Assembly (NCBI GenBank): GCA_030998015.1
Contig: JARWMV010000001.1
Location: 62,001-126,000 of the forward strand
Direction of reading: 5' to 3'
DNA length: 64,000 bases
From: Ceratorhiza oryzae-sativae
Taxonomy: Eukaryota; Basidiomycota; Agaricomycetes; Cantharellales; Ceratobasidiaceae
The number at the start of each line of letters is the position of its first letter. The first letter of the stretch is position 1. The notes beneath the pieces were generated by a model, which saw nothing but the letters and a program-made list of their open reading frames with translations, ran no database searches and was not told the origin of the DNA. This document shows, in pieces, positions 11,717 through 24,045 of this stretch. The position numbers were made by a program, and so were the translations under genes.

Positions 11717-12627
11717 TTAGCCAACCAAGATCTGTCTGCGGGCTTGTTGTCATCGTTTGTACGAGATGTCACTATCTAAAAACATCCAGTTGTACGCGCA
11801 AGCCGGGTGTTCTTTTATATGATCAATGTATCGAAAGAAAGCAGTGTATGTCCGAAGCACTTTAAAGGCTCATCAGGCCGCAGGAGGTCACCCCAACCCC
11901 CAGAGCTATCATTACAATCGTATAGCCGTGAACTCGCCATAAACCCTGCTCAGGCGCGCATGTAGATCAATCGAGATGTATAAATACCGGCCACCGATCA
12001 ACAGGCGTATCCTCGGAATCAAGATATGCACGAGCCCAAGAAGAGATCATCTATTGCCCAACAGCCTAGTCCTTCCAGTTGAAGCGGTTTCCTCCGGTCT
12101 CGGAGAATCATCGCAGAATATATCTTCACCCAGACAGCCTTTACGGAAATAGAAGTCGAAGAATCGAACAAAGGCCGAGCACGCGAGATCGAGGCGGTCG
12201 CCGAGAGAACGCACGTTGATTTTCTAGGCTTCGAGAACCGAGCCCAGGACATAGAGGATTGTTCTTCGGAGTATTGATGATTTCAGCAATTGAGGGCTGT
12301 CGTGGATGCAGGAAGAGAAACCAATGCCATCGATCTCGACAGCGATTCGAAACGTCTACCGGGGTTCATATGCTAGGGTCTATAAAACCCAATCCAAAAT
12401 CTCGTTATTGAGGGTGAGCGTGGTGATGTCAAAGGCTCTGTGATGATTGAATGATGATACTGGCGTGATGCGTGAACAAACACAGTCCCGTGCCACACGC
12501 AAAAGTCTGAAACTGGGCTCGCAATCGAAATTTTGATCGAATAAAAATTGCCACAATTCATCTATATAAACATAGACCTGGATAGACAAGTGTCCAACAG
12601 TCCATAGCGATAAAAAGAACATAGTCC
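11717..12627. other. Intergenic, no gene seen
   Basis: Convergent 3' flanks of the dehydrogenase and the Ser/Pro-rich gene. Short open frames are present but show no family signature or compositional coding signal. Confidence 0.4.
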
Positions 12628-15040
12628 TTAATTCATCTGTCCATCACCTGGCGCACCAGTCGCAGCCGGTTTCAAAATCGAGGTCGTCATCCTGGCGGAG
12701 CCCACACGCCAACGCAAACTCTTCGAATCAGGATAATCGGGTTCCTGTGCTCTCCGCAGCGAGGGGATGGAAGTTCCTCTCAAATATGTAGCAGTGGCCG
12801 GAAGTGATGAGGTTACTGAAGCGGCTGCCTCTTCGTCGGAGGAGGAGCTTGCGCTCGAAGCAGGTGAAACGATAGCAATAGTCTCGACAGACATCTGCGG
12901 GAGGCTAGCGTGCGCTGGTGGAACACCAACTGACGTAGGAGTCATCTCGACCAGGATTGCAGAGTGGCGTTCCAGGTCAACAGAGGTCGTGGTAACTTGG
13001 GTCGGGTGCGCCGTGTTGGTTCCAAGTTTCGAAGACATGAGAGTCGAATCAGGCGAATGGTCTGCCTCGGAATGAGCGACAGACGTAGTCCGAGGTGGTT
13101 GAATAGACTTAAGCGTAGAGGAAGGCACCTTGCTCGTGCCCTCGCTATCACTCTGGTCATTAGCGTCGCCACTAATTTCCCAATCCCCGAAATCTTTCGC
13201 TGGCACCTCGTCTTTCGGACGTGCCATTTCACCCATCCCACCAGATCCAGCCCGCCGATCGACTTCAGTTGTGCCTTTGCCTGAGCCTCGGTACCCAGAT
13301 GACATAATACCGATCGGAGGTCCACCGGCTGGGAGGGCTGTCGGAATAGAGAGCATGCTGGTCGAAACTATCGAGCCACGTGAAGATTTTGCGCCAAGAC
13401 CGTTGGTGGGAACTGCTCCAGGCACTCCAGGCGTGATGCTTGTGGTCGCATATACAATCGAGTCGTCCACATTAGTTGGTAGAATGCTCGCAACAGAAGA
13501 GGGGGCCGGGGCAAGAGAGCGGTTTGAGTGTGCATGATGGATCGGAATAGGAAGTACGCCAGCTTTAGCGACAGACGCCAGGGGAGAGACAATACTCAGG
13601 GGCGGAAGTAATCCAATCTCGGGAATATGAAAGGTACCTCTGCCAGCTCGGAAGAGCGTACTGGTCGAACTGGGCATAATACCTGAAAGAGGTTTAGAAG
13701 GATCTGCTGTTTCGCTAGGGACAGACGTTGAGACTGGGGTAGACGCGGTGTTAACTCCGGGAGCGATTGGTGGACCAGCTATGGGAATGATCGGGGTGCT
13801 GGAAACAGGAACACCGGGGAGCCCACTGCTTGGAATACCCGAGGAGTCATCTGAGGAGATGCCCGAAATGTCAACACCGCTAGTGCTCGGAACTCCGGCA
13901 CTCGGAGCATTTGGAGGGCTATCGACAGGTAAGAATGATGATCCCCCGAGAGCAGGGACATTCAAAACACTTCCAGCCGTCTCTGCTCCGCTCTCGACTA
14001 CGGGGCTCTTTTCGAAATGCCCTCGAATCGTATCCTCGATTGGGGAGCTTACAGCTGGCGCGCCATCAACTAGCGAATTCAACTCGTTTGGATCGATATA
14101 AAACTCTCGACAGAGTCCACGGAAGGATCAACAGTGCCAGGTATATCCGAAAGCTCGTGGTCGGACTGCTGCGGGTTGTTCCCGAAAGGAATGTCGTAGA
14201 GCCCAAGCCCCTGAGTAGCCCCAGAGGACCTGAGAAGATCAGTAGTCGCTCCAGACGCAGAGTTGCCCCCTTGAGGTAAGCTAGGAGCATCTGATACTGG
14301 AACATAAGAATTTGGAGGATTTGAGAATATCATGTCCCGCTTGGAGATAGCCACCAGAGGAGAAAAAGTAGGGATATCGTGGGGAACAGGCGAGTTGAGG
14401 AAGGACGACTTGAGGCCCTGGCCATCATGTTGAGGCAATCGACGTTCGTTGTCTTGACTGTCGGACCATTCTCCATTGCACGAACGATCGGGGAAAGTCC
14501 TACGTGGATTGATCCATCGGGGGAAATGAGGACAGGTGTAGAACTGGGATAGAATGAGGAGGTGACGGTAGTGGGATGCGAGACCAAGCTCGGGGCGGAA
14601 CCACCTCGGGCTCAGCCGAGGGGACAGCCGAGGGGACAGCACGAAATCTGACCGAGTTGTGGCGCTCTTGGGAGATGGTCAGAACGGTGCTTGTCGAGTA
14701 AGAGAATATGGAGATACGTACTGATAGAACGACGTCTCCCGGAAGCCTTAGTAGTCGGGGATATGGGACCCGCGACAAACATTGAAGTGGCGCTCAATGT
14801 GGAAGTGAGATGTGACAAGGGCAAATCGGCCGCCTGAGGCAGAGGCGGGTCTATGTGATAGTCAGCAATCGCTATCAAAGACAGAGATAATGACAGACCA
14901 GCAAAGAATCCGGCATTCGGATTGGGTGATATTTCTCCTCCAACGTCCGGCGTTGGCGCTCCAAACACAGGGGACGAGAGCAAACTAGGAGAAAAGGCGA
15001 GTGTTGCGAATGCAAGGTTCGAGGAAGACGACAGCTTCAT
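12628..15040 (-). CDS. Ser/Pro/Thr-rich secreted protein, frame unresolved
   Basis: ATG at 15038-15040 opens a likely signal peptide (MKLSSSSNLAFATLAFSPSL, cleavage near VFGA). The reading then passes through several exons rich in Ser, Pro and Thr (14850-14100) into a long frame 14082-12628 of more than 480 codons. That frame repeats GVPS, PISG and SSG type low-complexity words and ends with an acidic Ser/Glu cluster and a basic tail. No catalytic domain is visible. The join near 14092-14112 is one base out (VDSVES in one frame, YIDPNEL in the next). A short tandem CCGAGGGGACAG repeat sits at about 14615-14640. It may be an extensively O-glycosylated wall or mucin-like protein, which is inference from composition only. 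No C-terminal hydrophobic GPI signal is seen. Confidence 0.55.
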
Positions 15041-15094
15041 GGTGAATGATGAAAGGCGGGATGGGAATGCTAGGACAGAGTTCAATCCCGCCCA

Positions 15095-15106
15095 AGTTAT
15101 ATAGAC
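15095..15106 (-). promoter_or_regulatory. TATA-like element
   Basis: Minus-strand CTATATAACT lies about 55-60 bp before the ATG of the Ser/Pro-rich secreted gene, the usual place for a TATA box. Confidence 0.45.
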
Positions 15107-17522
15107 TCGAAATGGTCTATCCCCACATCCAATTCTCGTGACTGCTCAGCACACCAAGGTCCTACGACACATGCGGAAAAATGGGACTACAAATATCATA
15201 GTTTAAATATCAATGGGAATGTCCAATGTATTGATATGTCGATTGTTGACTCAACCAAAAGGTGGTGATCGGGACTCATCCAGGATGATGATCGGCAAGA
15301 AATGGAGAATCGGCAATCAGGTGATCCCGAAATCTGAAATATACCGGCTTTACAGACTCCACCTCGATGACGAGCCGAGTCCCCGGGAAGCGGCGTGGGA
15401 GGTGGGACAAAAAGACCCAAAGGTGGAGGAGGAACAACGGAATGTGCGGTTTGTGTCCGCGTGGTATGTTGTATGAATGACATCACCACTTGTGATCAAG
15501 AGAAAGACCATAATATAGAGAAATGGGAATTCGACGGTCCCAACAGTGGCCGATTCTCCCGTGTTGCGTCTCTGTAGTTTACCCCTCATATGTGCTCGTA
15601 TGCAGATGAACCATTCTTGATCATTTCACATTTCTTTTGAGTACAACACGATCTAGCCTAGTTTCAAAGCATGCTGATGTTAAGATTTTTTGCCTGTCCT
15701 TTACGTCTAATTATTAGTCCCCAATTCGGCGCTATCAGGCAAAATGCTGTTTCTTAAACTCTGTTGCGGGGCTGCGCTCGTACAGGCACATTCATTCGGT
15801 CAGAGGTGATAGATTAGAATCGTTTAGAGATACCCAGCTGATCGAGCAGGCCTTGAACGCGGGGGAGAATATATGGGAGACGTAGTGTTTTTTAATGTGG
15901 GCCTATGTGAAGGCGACCCACAACGTCGGGCACTACCACCAGGGTGGTCGAGGAGCAAGCTCCGCGTTGACTCACGTGACCAGCACATTCCCCATCGTTA
16001 TGCCTCTCCGCCAGCGATAGCGCATAATTCTACCAGTGTTTTACTGAAATACGAGTTCTTATATGATTGGAATGTGCAAAATGAACAGTTCCGCAAATAC
16101 CTTGAAATCACTAGCCTCGACTTCGTACTCCGGGCTGTTTCAACTCCCGCGCCCAGTCTCACCAAAACGCCACGTACCGACCAACACACCAAATTTGCTC
16201 GAGTCAAGGGGTGTAGGTGACTTTCCATCCTCAATATTCTGAGCGGCCATTCCTGCTCATGTTGGCAACTGCGCTCAAACCTTCCCTCGCATCTGCCAAC
16301 TCCCCTGAGCCTAGACTGTTCATCCGAAGGCTCGGGCTCTTTCCGAGGATTCCATACGTCTATTAGTCACGTACTACTCAGGTTCGGCGGACATAAGTAC
16401 TGGAATCGGCGCCAGCCATGAGAATAGAACAAGCTACGTGCATACCCGTTTGGTAGGCATGTCACGGCCACGCCATCAACATCCCCAGCTCCGGGACGGC
16501 CAAACACCGCCGAGGTGGAACGCATGTTAAGATTGGCACTACGCGAAGGTCGCGCGAGCTTGCCCTTTCGGCCAGTCAGGAGGAGGCACCCTCGAGGTTC
16601 AGGGAGAATAAGACTGAAATATCTCAGTCCCCTTGAGCTGACAATCAATTAATCTGTTTCAAATTTTGTCGCCCCGTGCTCAACGTCCCAGACAACCAAG
16701 ATGAGTAAGAGAGATCCAAGCCAATTAACCAAGGCCAGCAAGGACTGAGGTAAAAGTTGCCTAAAAGGATGCGGTGGCAACACCAAACGGGACTGCTCCC
16801 GCATCCAGGATGGTGTGAGGCTCGGCATGGTTTGAGGTAATACTGCTGAATTTGACTGACAACCATAGAAGAAATGGACTCTTGAAGTACTGGCTATAGT
16901 AGCACTCGCTAATCGAATGGTCGCCGTTCAGTATATGATATGGAGCCTTGCGCAGATGGAAAATGGCTGCAGTGTGAGTCAACGTCTGGGGTTGATTTAA
17001 CTCTGCACCAGAAAGGAACAGCCCTTCCCAAAACACGACAATGGTGAAATTTACGTTCCCGATTTGGCGAAGACTCATTCCGTGTAGAAGATACGTATAT
17101 GTACTGGAACAATCCAGAATGTGAACGAGTCATTAATCGAGTCAAGTGTGTATGTGCAGTATATGCGCAGTTAGATCGCATATGACTCACTCGTATTCGT
17201 AGGGTATAAATACAGGCCCTACGGGGCTCGTAGTATCCCATAGTTTCTTACTCTCTCACTCACACCCATTATTATAATTAGCCTCTATATGATTTAATAT
17301 ATATACATTTGATTTCTATATTCCGTGTGATGGTGGTCGGCCATCAGCCGATGCCGACATTTAAGTTGGTCAGCGCGTTTGCCGACACTGGATCGGAGAA
17401 TCGGCCTCAAGACAGTTCTCGCAAGCACCACGTGCTTATTTAATTGTCATCGATTCATTGATTCATTCAATACGCCAGGTCGTTTCTACCCAATGTACAT
17501 GAGACGCGTCCGTTGACATCGT
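15107..17522. other. Long intergenic region, no gene seen
   Basis: About 2.4 kb with short frames only, none with recognisable domains or consistent splicing. AT content rises near 17270-17310. Confidence 0.4.
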
Positions 17523-18161
17523 TTACACCCGCTTGAAGGTCCAGAGCTCGCCCTGCAGTCCCTTCGATTCAACGATTGAAATCTACCATTTAAATTAGCG
17601 AGCGAAATTCAGGCCGCAGAAGCTAATACGTACACGGGACTCATTTCCCGCACCGTCAGGAAGTTGCCAGTAAAGGTCCTGGTTCGGGATGTGGATTCTA
17701 GAACAACGAGAAACAAAATAATCTAAAGGTGTTGACGCCTCGGGTTTCTACGTACTTGTAATGATCGCCCCCGGCGGGATTGATCGACCACTCGAACTCG
17801 CCTGGGCGAGAGTTCAGCGTGTTGTCTTGCTGGAATTCGAACCAGGTTAGCGAATAGGCCAGTAGTATGCGGTATGTCCTCGCTCACAGAGACGTCGTCC
17901 GTAGGTCCGAAAAAGTTCTTGTTATCAGTGTACTGGATCGTGAACATATCCCCGCTGGTGCGTTTGACTTGAACCGTTTGCTGAAGAATTGAGCAAAACG
18001 TCAGTAGGGTGGAGTCCCAAGGCTCGACAGCAAATAGTGCCTACATTGCTAGAGTCATTGACCAAGAGCAACTCGGTATAGTATCGAGCGACTCGGAGCT
18101 GCTTTCCGTTGGGAGACTTGAGGCTCGAGAAGATTTGGTAGGTGCCGTCAGAAAGAGACAT
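17523..18161 (-). CDS. I66-like beta-trefoil protein, copy A
   Basis: Minus strand, ATG at 18159-18161: MSLSDGTYQIFSSLKSPNGK, LLLVNDSSN, then an intron and QTVQVKRTSGDMFTIQY. Further exons give EFEWSINPAGGDHYK, HIPNQDLYWQLPDGAGNES and a last exon ISIVESKGLQGELWTFKRV ending at 17523. The pattern of short beta-strands with G.Y.I at the start, a central W.I....Y and a final IxxxxxxGELWxF is what I associate with mushroom small beta-trefoil proteins of the I66 (cospin-type) serine-protease inhibitor family. The family name is my best match by pattern, not a search result. There is no signal peptide, so it is probably cytosolic, where such proteins defend against grazers. A TATA-like motif lies about 60 bp upstream. 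Confidence 0.6.
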
Positions 18162-18221
18162 GACTGGTATTTATCAAATTCAGTGGTTGAGTGGATGAGT
18201 TTTAGCTGCCCCGCTGTGGCA

Positions 18222-18231
18222 GGTTTTATAC
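18222..18231 (-). promoter_or_regulatory. TATA-like element of I66-like copy A
   Basis: Minus-strand GTATAAAACC about 60 bp before the ATG. The same spacing and a similar TATA occur ahead of the copies at 44194 and 47664. Confidence 0.45.
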
Positions 18232-19739
18232 TCTGGGAATGAATGGTTTGTCGCTATTGCGCCATCGCACGCTCAGACTCCAAGCGCATACACGGCGTTG
18301 GGGGGGCCGCTGGCGTAGCCAACATCAAAACGCCTCGTTGGTTTCTATTGGGAACTTCCGATCACTATTGAAAAGCTAGTAGTCCGCATCCCTCTTTGAT
18401 ATATTCGGAAATCCTTCTTGGGGGGTTGCATCATACCAAATCTGCCACGGCGACTTCAAACGCCACATTTCACACCCAAATCGGTATTCTGTTTCCTAAT
18501 AACTGTGCAATTGTATGCCGCACGCAAATCTGACTCCACTCTGGCCCGCTCTTCGTATAGCACGATTGAATATAACTTTAGTCGGAGCAGCAATCTGAGC
18601 ATTGCCTGCCCACGACGCCAAGCCAATGCGTCATTTTCGAGTGCCCAAAACACGGTATCAATACCAAGAATGGTTCGTCCCTCACCCTGTTCGAGTGCAA
18701 CGAATAGGTAATTCGCTTTACCAAATTGATTAGCCTTGTCTGACCGTTTTTCCTTGCTCGTGCTAGCCTCGCGCCTACCCTGTTTCTCTTGGGACTCTCA
18801 TGCTCCCCATCTGGGCCACACACACACCTTCAAACTTCCTACTTCCTCTCCTGCACAGGTCGTTAAACTATGACTGCTTTCCCTTCTTTCCTAGAGCCGT
18901 TCGACCAGCAGAGGCCTGCTCACCCTTCATTGCAAGTCTCCGGAATAGATGTGAGCTTCAAACTGAATGCACGACCAATAGCCCTTTTGCGTATCCCCAT
19001 AACTGGCCGAGTTCTGAATTCTTTACTTGGAGGTTCAGGTACCTCGTTGGGCTTTCGTTCGTCGATCGATCTATCAATACGTCATGACGACCGAGCGCAC
19101 GTCGGGGATCGAATGTGGAGGAATCGAAACTTCCTGAATTCGACTCCATGAACGGCTGATGCGATGTCGGGTCTTGTTAGCAGGCGCACCCCGACCAGAC
19201 GAGCGTTGAAGCCCATACTGAATCCGCCACTAACACGCTCTTCAGGGATCAGTTTCGCCAGTACTGAATATCGGTTCAAGTAGGACATCATTCAAGCGCC
19301 GCAACAGGGGAACGCCTCACCTGGTTTGAATATTTGTGGGAGTGTACTTACAAGCTAGGTTCACGAACTTGCCAAGGGGGCAATGCCTGCCGACAGCGCT
19401 GCGGGGGTGTTGAAGATTGGTACTCAGTCAAATTTCTAACCTAAAAGTTTGATCGAGAGTCGATCACGATGAATTCATGCCATTTTGACAAGCTGGATTT
19501 AGCAGACCAGTTTCATAACTTTTAAACACAAATTTGTCCGCAAAATATTAGCTTGCTCAACAGATTCCAAGTCGTGGGTAGCTGGACCTTCTCATGGCTA
19601 TGGCTTTGCAAGGCCTACTTTGGTGTTGACTTACCCAGGAAAAACGCATGCCGACTAGGTTTCTCATGGAACAAGGGTGGACAGGCTTTGTTATGATGAA
19701 TAAGCAAGGGTACTTCGAGTTCATTGAACTATTGTGAAA
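18232..19739. other. Intergenic, no gene seen
   Basis: Short frames only. A plus-strand frame from 18870 looks protein-like for about 90 codons but has no recognisable motif. From about 19740 the sequence resembles the 3' flank of peroxidase B. Confidence 0.35.
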
Positions 19740-19812
19740 CACAGAATATCAAGAGTGAATTTATACCGCGCATACATCACACCCTGTCCATGATGGATGT
19801 CAACCAATCCGA

Positions 19813-21845
19813 CTAAAAATCACCCTGGATAATGGATCAAAACCATAAACAAACCCAATAAGCAATATACTCACACAAGTCTCGGATAACGCGCTCGTCC
19901 TCTTGAAGCCATCCTCAATCTTGTTGCCAGCTGGCCCTTGAGCCCACAGATCCACCGTGGTTGACCACGACTTCACAGGAAGCGCAAATGTACCTTGGAT
20001 GACGTCGTCAAACCTCAGCACGATGGACATGAACTGAAACTCACCTCTATAGAGCGCATATCCCGCTGAACTGTTCTTCCAGAACGACATGGGCATCGAC
20101 TTGACCGTCAGCGAGGAACAATCGATCCTTGCCTTTCTGACTGTACACCAACGCTCATTGTTGGGTTCGTTAGACCTTTGCTAGATAAGACCTGATGACG
20201 ACGCGGTGAGCAGAACCGAGACCACGAATCACATGGACACTCACAGCAGCTGTCATCGTTAGGTTCCAGTTGCCGTCCGCGTCTTCCTTTTGCACAAGAC
20301 AAGATTGAGGTGTTTGATAAATGAGACTGTCTTGTATAGGGTATCCGGCGCCGTTGTTGGTATAGAGAGTCTTGACGCCCGATGCCGATGTAATACTGAT
20401 AGTAAAGCTCGAAATACCTTTGGAGAGCGGGGTTTGTGAAATCTCGAAAAACTAGATACTGGTCAGGATTGGCGTGTGACGAGGCCAGTTCACACAATCT
20501 TACCCTAAAGTTGGCTTCGAATCCCGATCCCATTCCGCCTTGAGCTAGCACCATGGTTGTTGAGATCGGTTGAATGGACGTCTTCCCCGATCGGTCCTTG
20601 TAAATCAACTCAACACTTTTGGGCTGACCGCTCCCGTCGTCTTTAACGCGGATGTAGCCCGATAGCTGTATTTTGCCATTTGGGAGCAGCTGAAGTTGAA
20701 GTAGATGCGGTTTAATCGTCTGGGGAGTGAGTGGTGGGCTGAGCTTGACCGATGAGGGCACAGTATCGATCATTCGCTGCAGTATGGATCCGCATGTCGA
20801 TAAGAACGTTGTGGGGCTGGACAAGCTGCGAATGGTCGAGTTGCCGTCGGCTGCGAATATCAAATAGCGATCAAGTCCTGCTGGAACCAGGATATTCGCA
20901 GTGGACACGTACAGCTGAATACGTTAAAATCAGAATTATTTCCGCCTGGAGCGGTAACCAGTGGGTTTTTCGTTGTCCCGGCGAGATACTCTGTCACGAC
21001 TTTGTTATCGAATTGCCCGGAGGTAGTATCGAAGTGAGCGAAATTAGATGTGCTAGAATTCCCCGTCAGCTCGGGGAAGAATTCCCCGTGTACTCCGCCT
21101 AGGGCTAGTGGGAAATAAGTACGAGACAAACGATCAGCCTAGGAACGTGGCTTACTGTGACCACACGCGACCATCTACAACAGCCAAATATCAGTGAGCG
21201 ACTGATTCGATTGAGATGTGTACTTGCCTGAATCATATCCTGTTGATTGAATCCCGCGTCGGCGAACTTTTTCAACTGGATTTTGATGTTGTCTTTCGGC
21301 TCGGGTACGCGTCCCTCTGGAGCCGGCCCGCTTGCATCGACTCTTCCGACTCTCATAGCGAGTGGTGGACCATTACAACTTCGAACAGCCGTATAAGTCG
21401 CTAGAGCAATCAGGTCTGCCATGCTCGCTCTAGTGCTATAAAATCCCAGCATAAAACCGAATGTATCGTTAAACGATCGTCCTCCGAGGTTCTCTGGGCG
21501 GTCTGTCTCAAAGACGAGCGAGGCGTCCATGCCTCCGGTGCCAGTAGCGACGTCGTGTGAGATGGCATCGTGAAAAGCTGTGCGGAGCCATTCGGCGGAT
21601 CCCTGACGAGCGGCACTGGGGTCCTGAGGAAAGCTACCACACGGGGTGACGCCGTCAATTACACCAGATCTGAACAGACCGGTCTACGAATCGGTGAGAC
21701 GAAATGATTATGGAACAGACAATCTTGGAGATACCTGAACATGAGTGAGACTCTCGACCTCGTCCCAGGCGGGATTAGGCCAGGTGTAATCTGCAGACGC
21801 AAGTAGAGCGCAAAAGGGGATAAAGAGCGAGAAAAGAGGCAACAT
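19813..21845 (-). CDS. Secreted heme peroxidase, copy A (C-terminal frame break)
   Basis: Exons by eye: 21845-21735, 21683-21228, 21174-21156, 21104-20913, 20850-20504 and 20451-20245, all in phase, then 3' exons to TAG at 19813. The signal peptide is MLPLFSLFIPFCALLASA. The distal heme side is SAEWLRTAFHDAISHD (Arg and His present), followed by MADLIALATYTAV and MRVGRVDASGP. The proximal His lies in a 19-nt exon (MVACGH) that joins to TLGGVHGEFFPEL. C-terminal beta-rich sequence follows (QLSGYIRVKDDG, LIYKDRSGKTS, KEDADGNWNLTM). It should oxidise small substrates with H2O2 outside the cell; the exact class is not readable. Relative to copy B, one base is missing near 20111-20116, giving an early stop after GSIVP. 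The second intron has a GC donor where copy B has GT. Start chosen by alignment with copy B. Confidence 0.8.
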
Positions 21846-21899
21846 CTCGCGGAAGGGGTTGGTTTGGGAAACCAGCGACATCCTTTAGTCTTATACACA

Positions 21900-22260
21900 T
21901 GGCTATTTTAGATCGTGATCAGAGAAGTCGCGAAGTTGGAATTCGTTGGGCGCGAAACACATGGGTGCGTGGAAAGAAGGCTATGGCTGATTCATTAAGC
22001 AATGGCGTCAGGGGCATTCGATCTGAGAAGGCTGAGGCCAAGGAGTCGATGCTTGGACCATCGAGACACCGCGAAACGGGGTGTCCCAGTGATCGCTTAG
22101 TATCTTCGGCTCTATTAAGCCCGGTATGTTTTTGTACCTTGGTACCCTGCTGGGGCATGCTATAAACCCGCCCATCCAGCCCGAAACCAGCCAATCTCCA
22201 CGATGTGAGACCCCGCATCCACGCAGGTCATGGGCAAGGCAAAAATAAACGAAGAAGAGG
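21900..22260. repeat. Duplicated promoter/flank of peroxidase A (matches 40300-40700)
   Basis: Upstream DNA of copy A shares diverged blocks with the upstream DNA of copy B, for example GGATGCGTGG / GGGTGCGTGG, TGGCTGATTCATTA / ACGGCTGATCCATTA, CTATAAACCCG and AAAGGCTGTC / AGAGGCTGTC. This places the duplication breakpoint beyond the promoter. Confidence 0.65.
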
Positions 22261-23189
22261 CTGTCCTCTTGTTGGATATGGGCCAGCAATTTGATCACCA
22301 GCGATCGGTAGAGTGGGCTCTGGGCGGCACTAATCAGGTGCGCCACCGCATAGGTAAAAATTGAATAACACGTGACCACTGTTTCTCGGGCGCATATAGT
22401 CTCCGACATCGTTCATACAAGACAGACGACATCATCTACCCCTCGTCGCGATGTGAAAAAAAAATTTACAGACGATAACCACATCCTCCGAGAATGTCCC
22501 TCCCGTTCGGAATCGCGCTGGCAGCTCCGCAAAGGCTCACCCTCCATAGAGACGGCCAGGATCTTCGGCACGATGAAAGGCCTTTGGGCCCTCGTCAAGT
22601 TCCTCAAGGACTCTGGCGCTTTCCGTTTCCTCTCGATCGCCCGTGGATCTGATTTTTTTGTGTCTCTCGTTCTTGGATTTGTGATCCCGCTCTGTTCAGA
22701 GTAGGCCTTGTGGCCGTTCCACCCCCGTGCCCCGTACCAACCCTCTGCGCACCGCTTACTCATTTGTGTGGTTTTCTTTCTTTGTCTTTGTCCTAGGCTA
22801 GTTCGACCGATGTGTCCATGTAGGTCTTTAAATATGTACGCCAAAAACAAAATAAAATAGTTGAATAACACGTGATGTTCCCATGGTGCAAAGAGCCATG
22901 GTGACATACATCCAGATTAGGAACACCAATCAACATCACCAAGGGCTCGGATGCAGAAATATACGCCCAAGGTCTTCTTGGGAACTCGGAAACGCTTTTC
23001 CTGGGTTAACGCAAGTTCAACATTTTGGGAAATTTGTGTCAGTAAACGACGCGTATCTCGACACCAAAAACGCAGACGAGCCGAACCATGGTTCAGCAGG
23101 CATTCTAATATCGCAGCAACAATCCCGAAAGATCCAGAAAAAGAGCTATCCAGTTGAACATATGAAGGAATAATAACTTGGTAACCACG
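22261..23189. other. Intergenic, no gene seen
   Basis: Contains overlapping short frames without domain signatures. A poly-A/T stretch lies near 22455-22465. Confidence 0.35.
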
Positions 23190-23570
23190 ATACGGCCGAA
23201 GAAGGCAGGGCTGAAGATCAGCAGTCTACTCCAATTAAATATTTTGAGCGGCGTGAAACTGGATATGGGAGGCGGGTCCATGTTCCGGGAAAAGGTTGAC
23301 TAGAATGCTTGAGCTTGACAGAATAGAAGCCACAGCCAGGCTCAGCTTATTCATGCCCACAATTTTGTGGGACTGCTTGAGTGTTAACCCTCACACAGGA
23401 AAGCCCCGCACCGCCGAATCGCACTCAATCAAACCTTGTTGAACGAGGAAAATACTCTCATGAGGAATTAAAGGCATGGCTAGCTCAAGCTCGCTCAATT
23501 AAGGGAAGTATATAGAACAATGAGGACCAATAAATACTGCGCATACATCACAGCCTGTCCGATGATGGGT
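23190..23570. repeat. Direct repeat of peroxidase 3' flank (matches 37790-38165)
   Basis: Long nearly collinear match, including GAATGCTTGAGCTTGACAGA, GGAAAGCCCCGC and ACTCTCATGAGGAATTAAAG at both sites. It is the 3' flank carried with the peroxidase duplicate. Confidence 0.85.
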
Positions 23571-24045
23571 ATCAACCAATCCGACTAAAAATCACCCTAA
23601 ACAACATATTAAAAGCAATGAAAAGTATTAATACGAACTCCACTTACGCAATTTTCAGTAATATCTCGGTATTTTGAACCCATCCTCGATCTTGTTTCCG
23701 GTTGTCCCTTGAGCCCACAGATCCGCATGGTCGACCAAGAGCTCACGGGAAGCGCGAATGTACCTTGGAGATTACGTCGTCAAATCTCAGCACAAATGAT
23801 ATCAACTGAAACTCACCTCTATAGAGCGCATATCCTGTTGAAGTGTTCTTCCAGAGCGTCATTGGCACTGACTTGACCGCCAACAAGGGAACAATTGATC
23901 CCTGCCTGTCTGACTTTACACCAACGCTCATTGTTGGATTCTTCAGATCCTTGCTCAATAGGATCCATCAACGAACTGGTGAGCGAGGTCAGGCTCATAT
24001 ATTATTTGGATACTCACAGCAGCTGCCATCGTTAGGTTCCAGTTG
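23571..24045 (-). pseudogene. Heme peroxidase copy C, 3' fragment
   Basis: Only the last exons of the peroxidase family remain: reading from the right, NWNLTMAAA, KDLKNPTMSVGVKSDRQGS, VKSVPMTLWKNTSTGYALYR and GTFALP, parallel to copy B. The final exon has lost a base (CCGCATGG where B has CCGCAGTGG), and everything upstream of GNWNL is gone at about 24046, where an unrelated plus-strand pseudogene begins. It cannot make a peroxidase. Confidence 0.85.

Noticed and set aside
12767..13537. Long plus-strand frames opposite the Ser/Pro-rich gene
   Set aside because: They are antisense shadows of a long compositionally biased gene on the minus strand.
22413..22907. Minus-strand 164-codon frame
   Set aside because: Low-complexity Lys/Arg-rich reading without domain, splice structure or homologous copy in the window.
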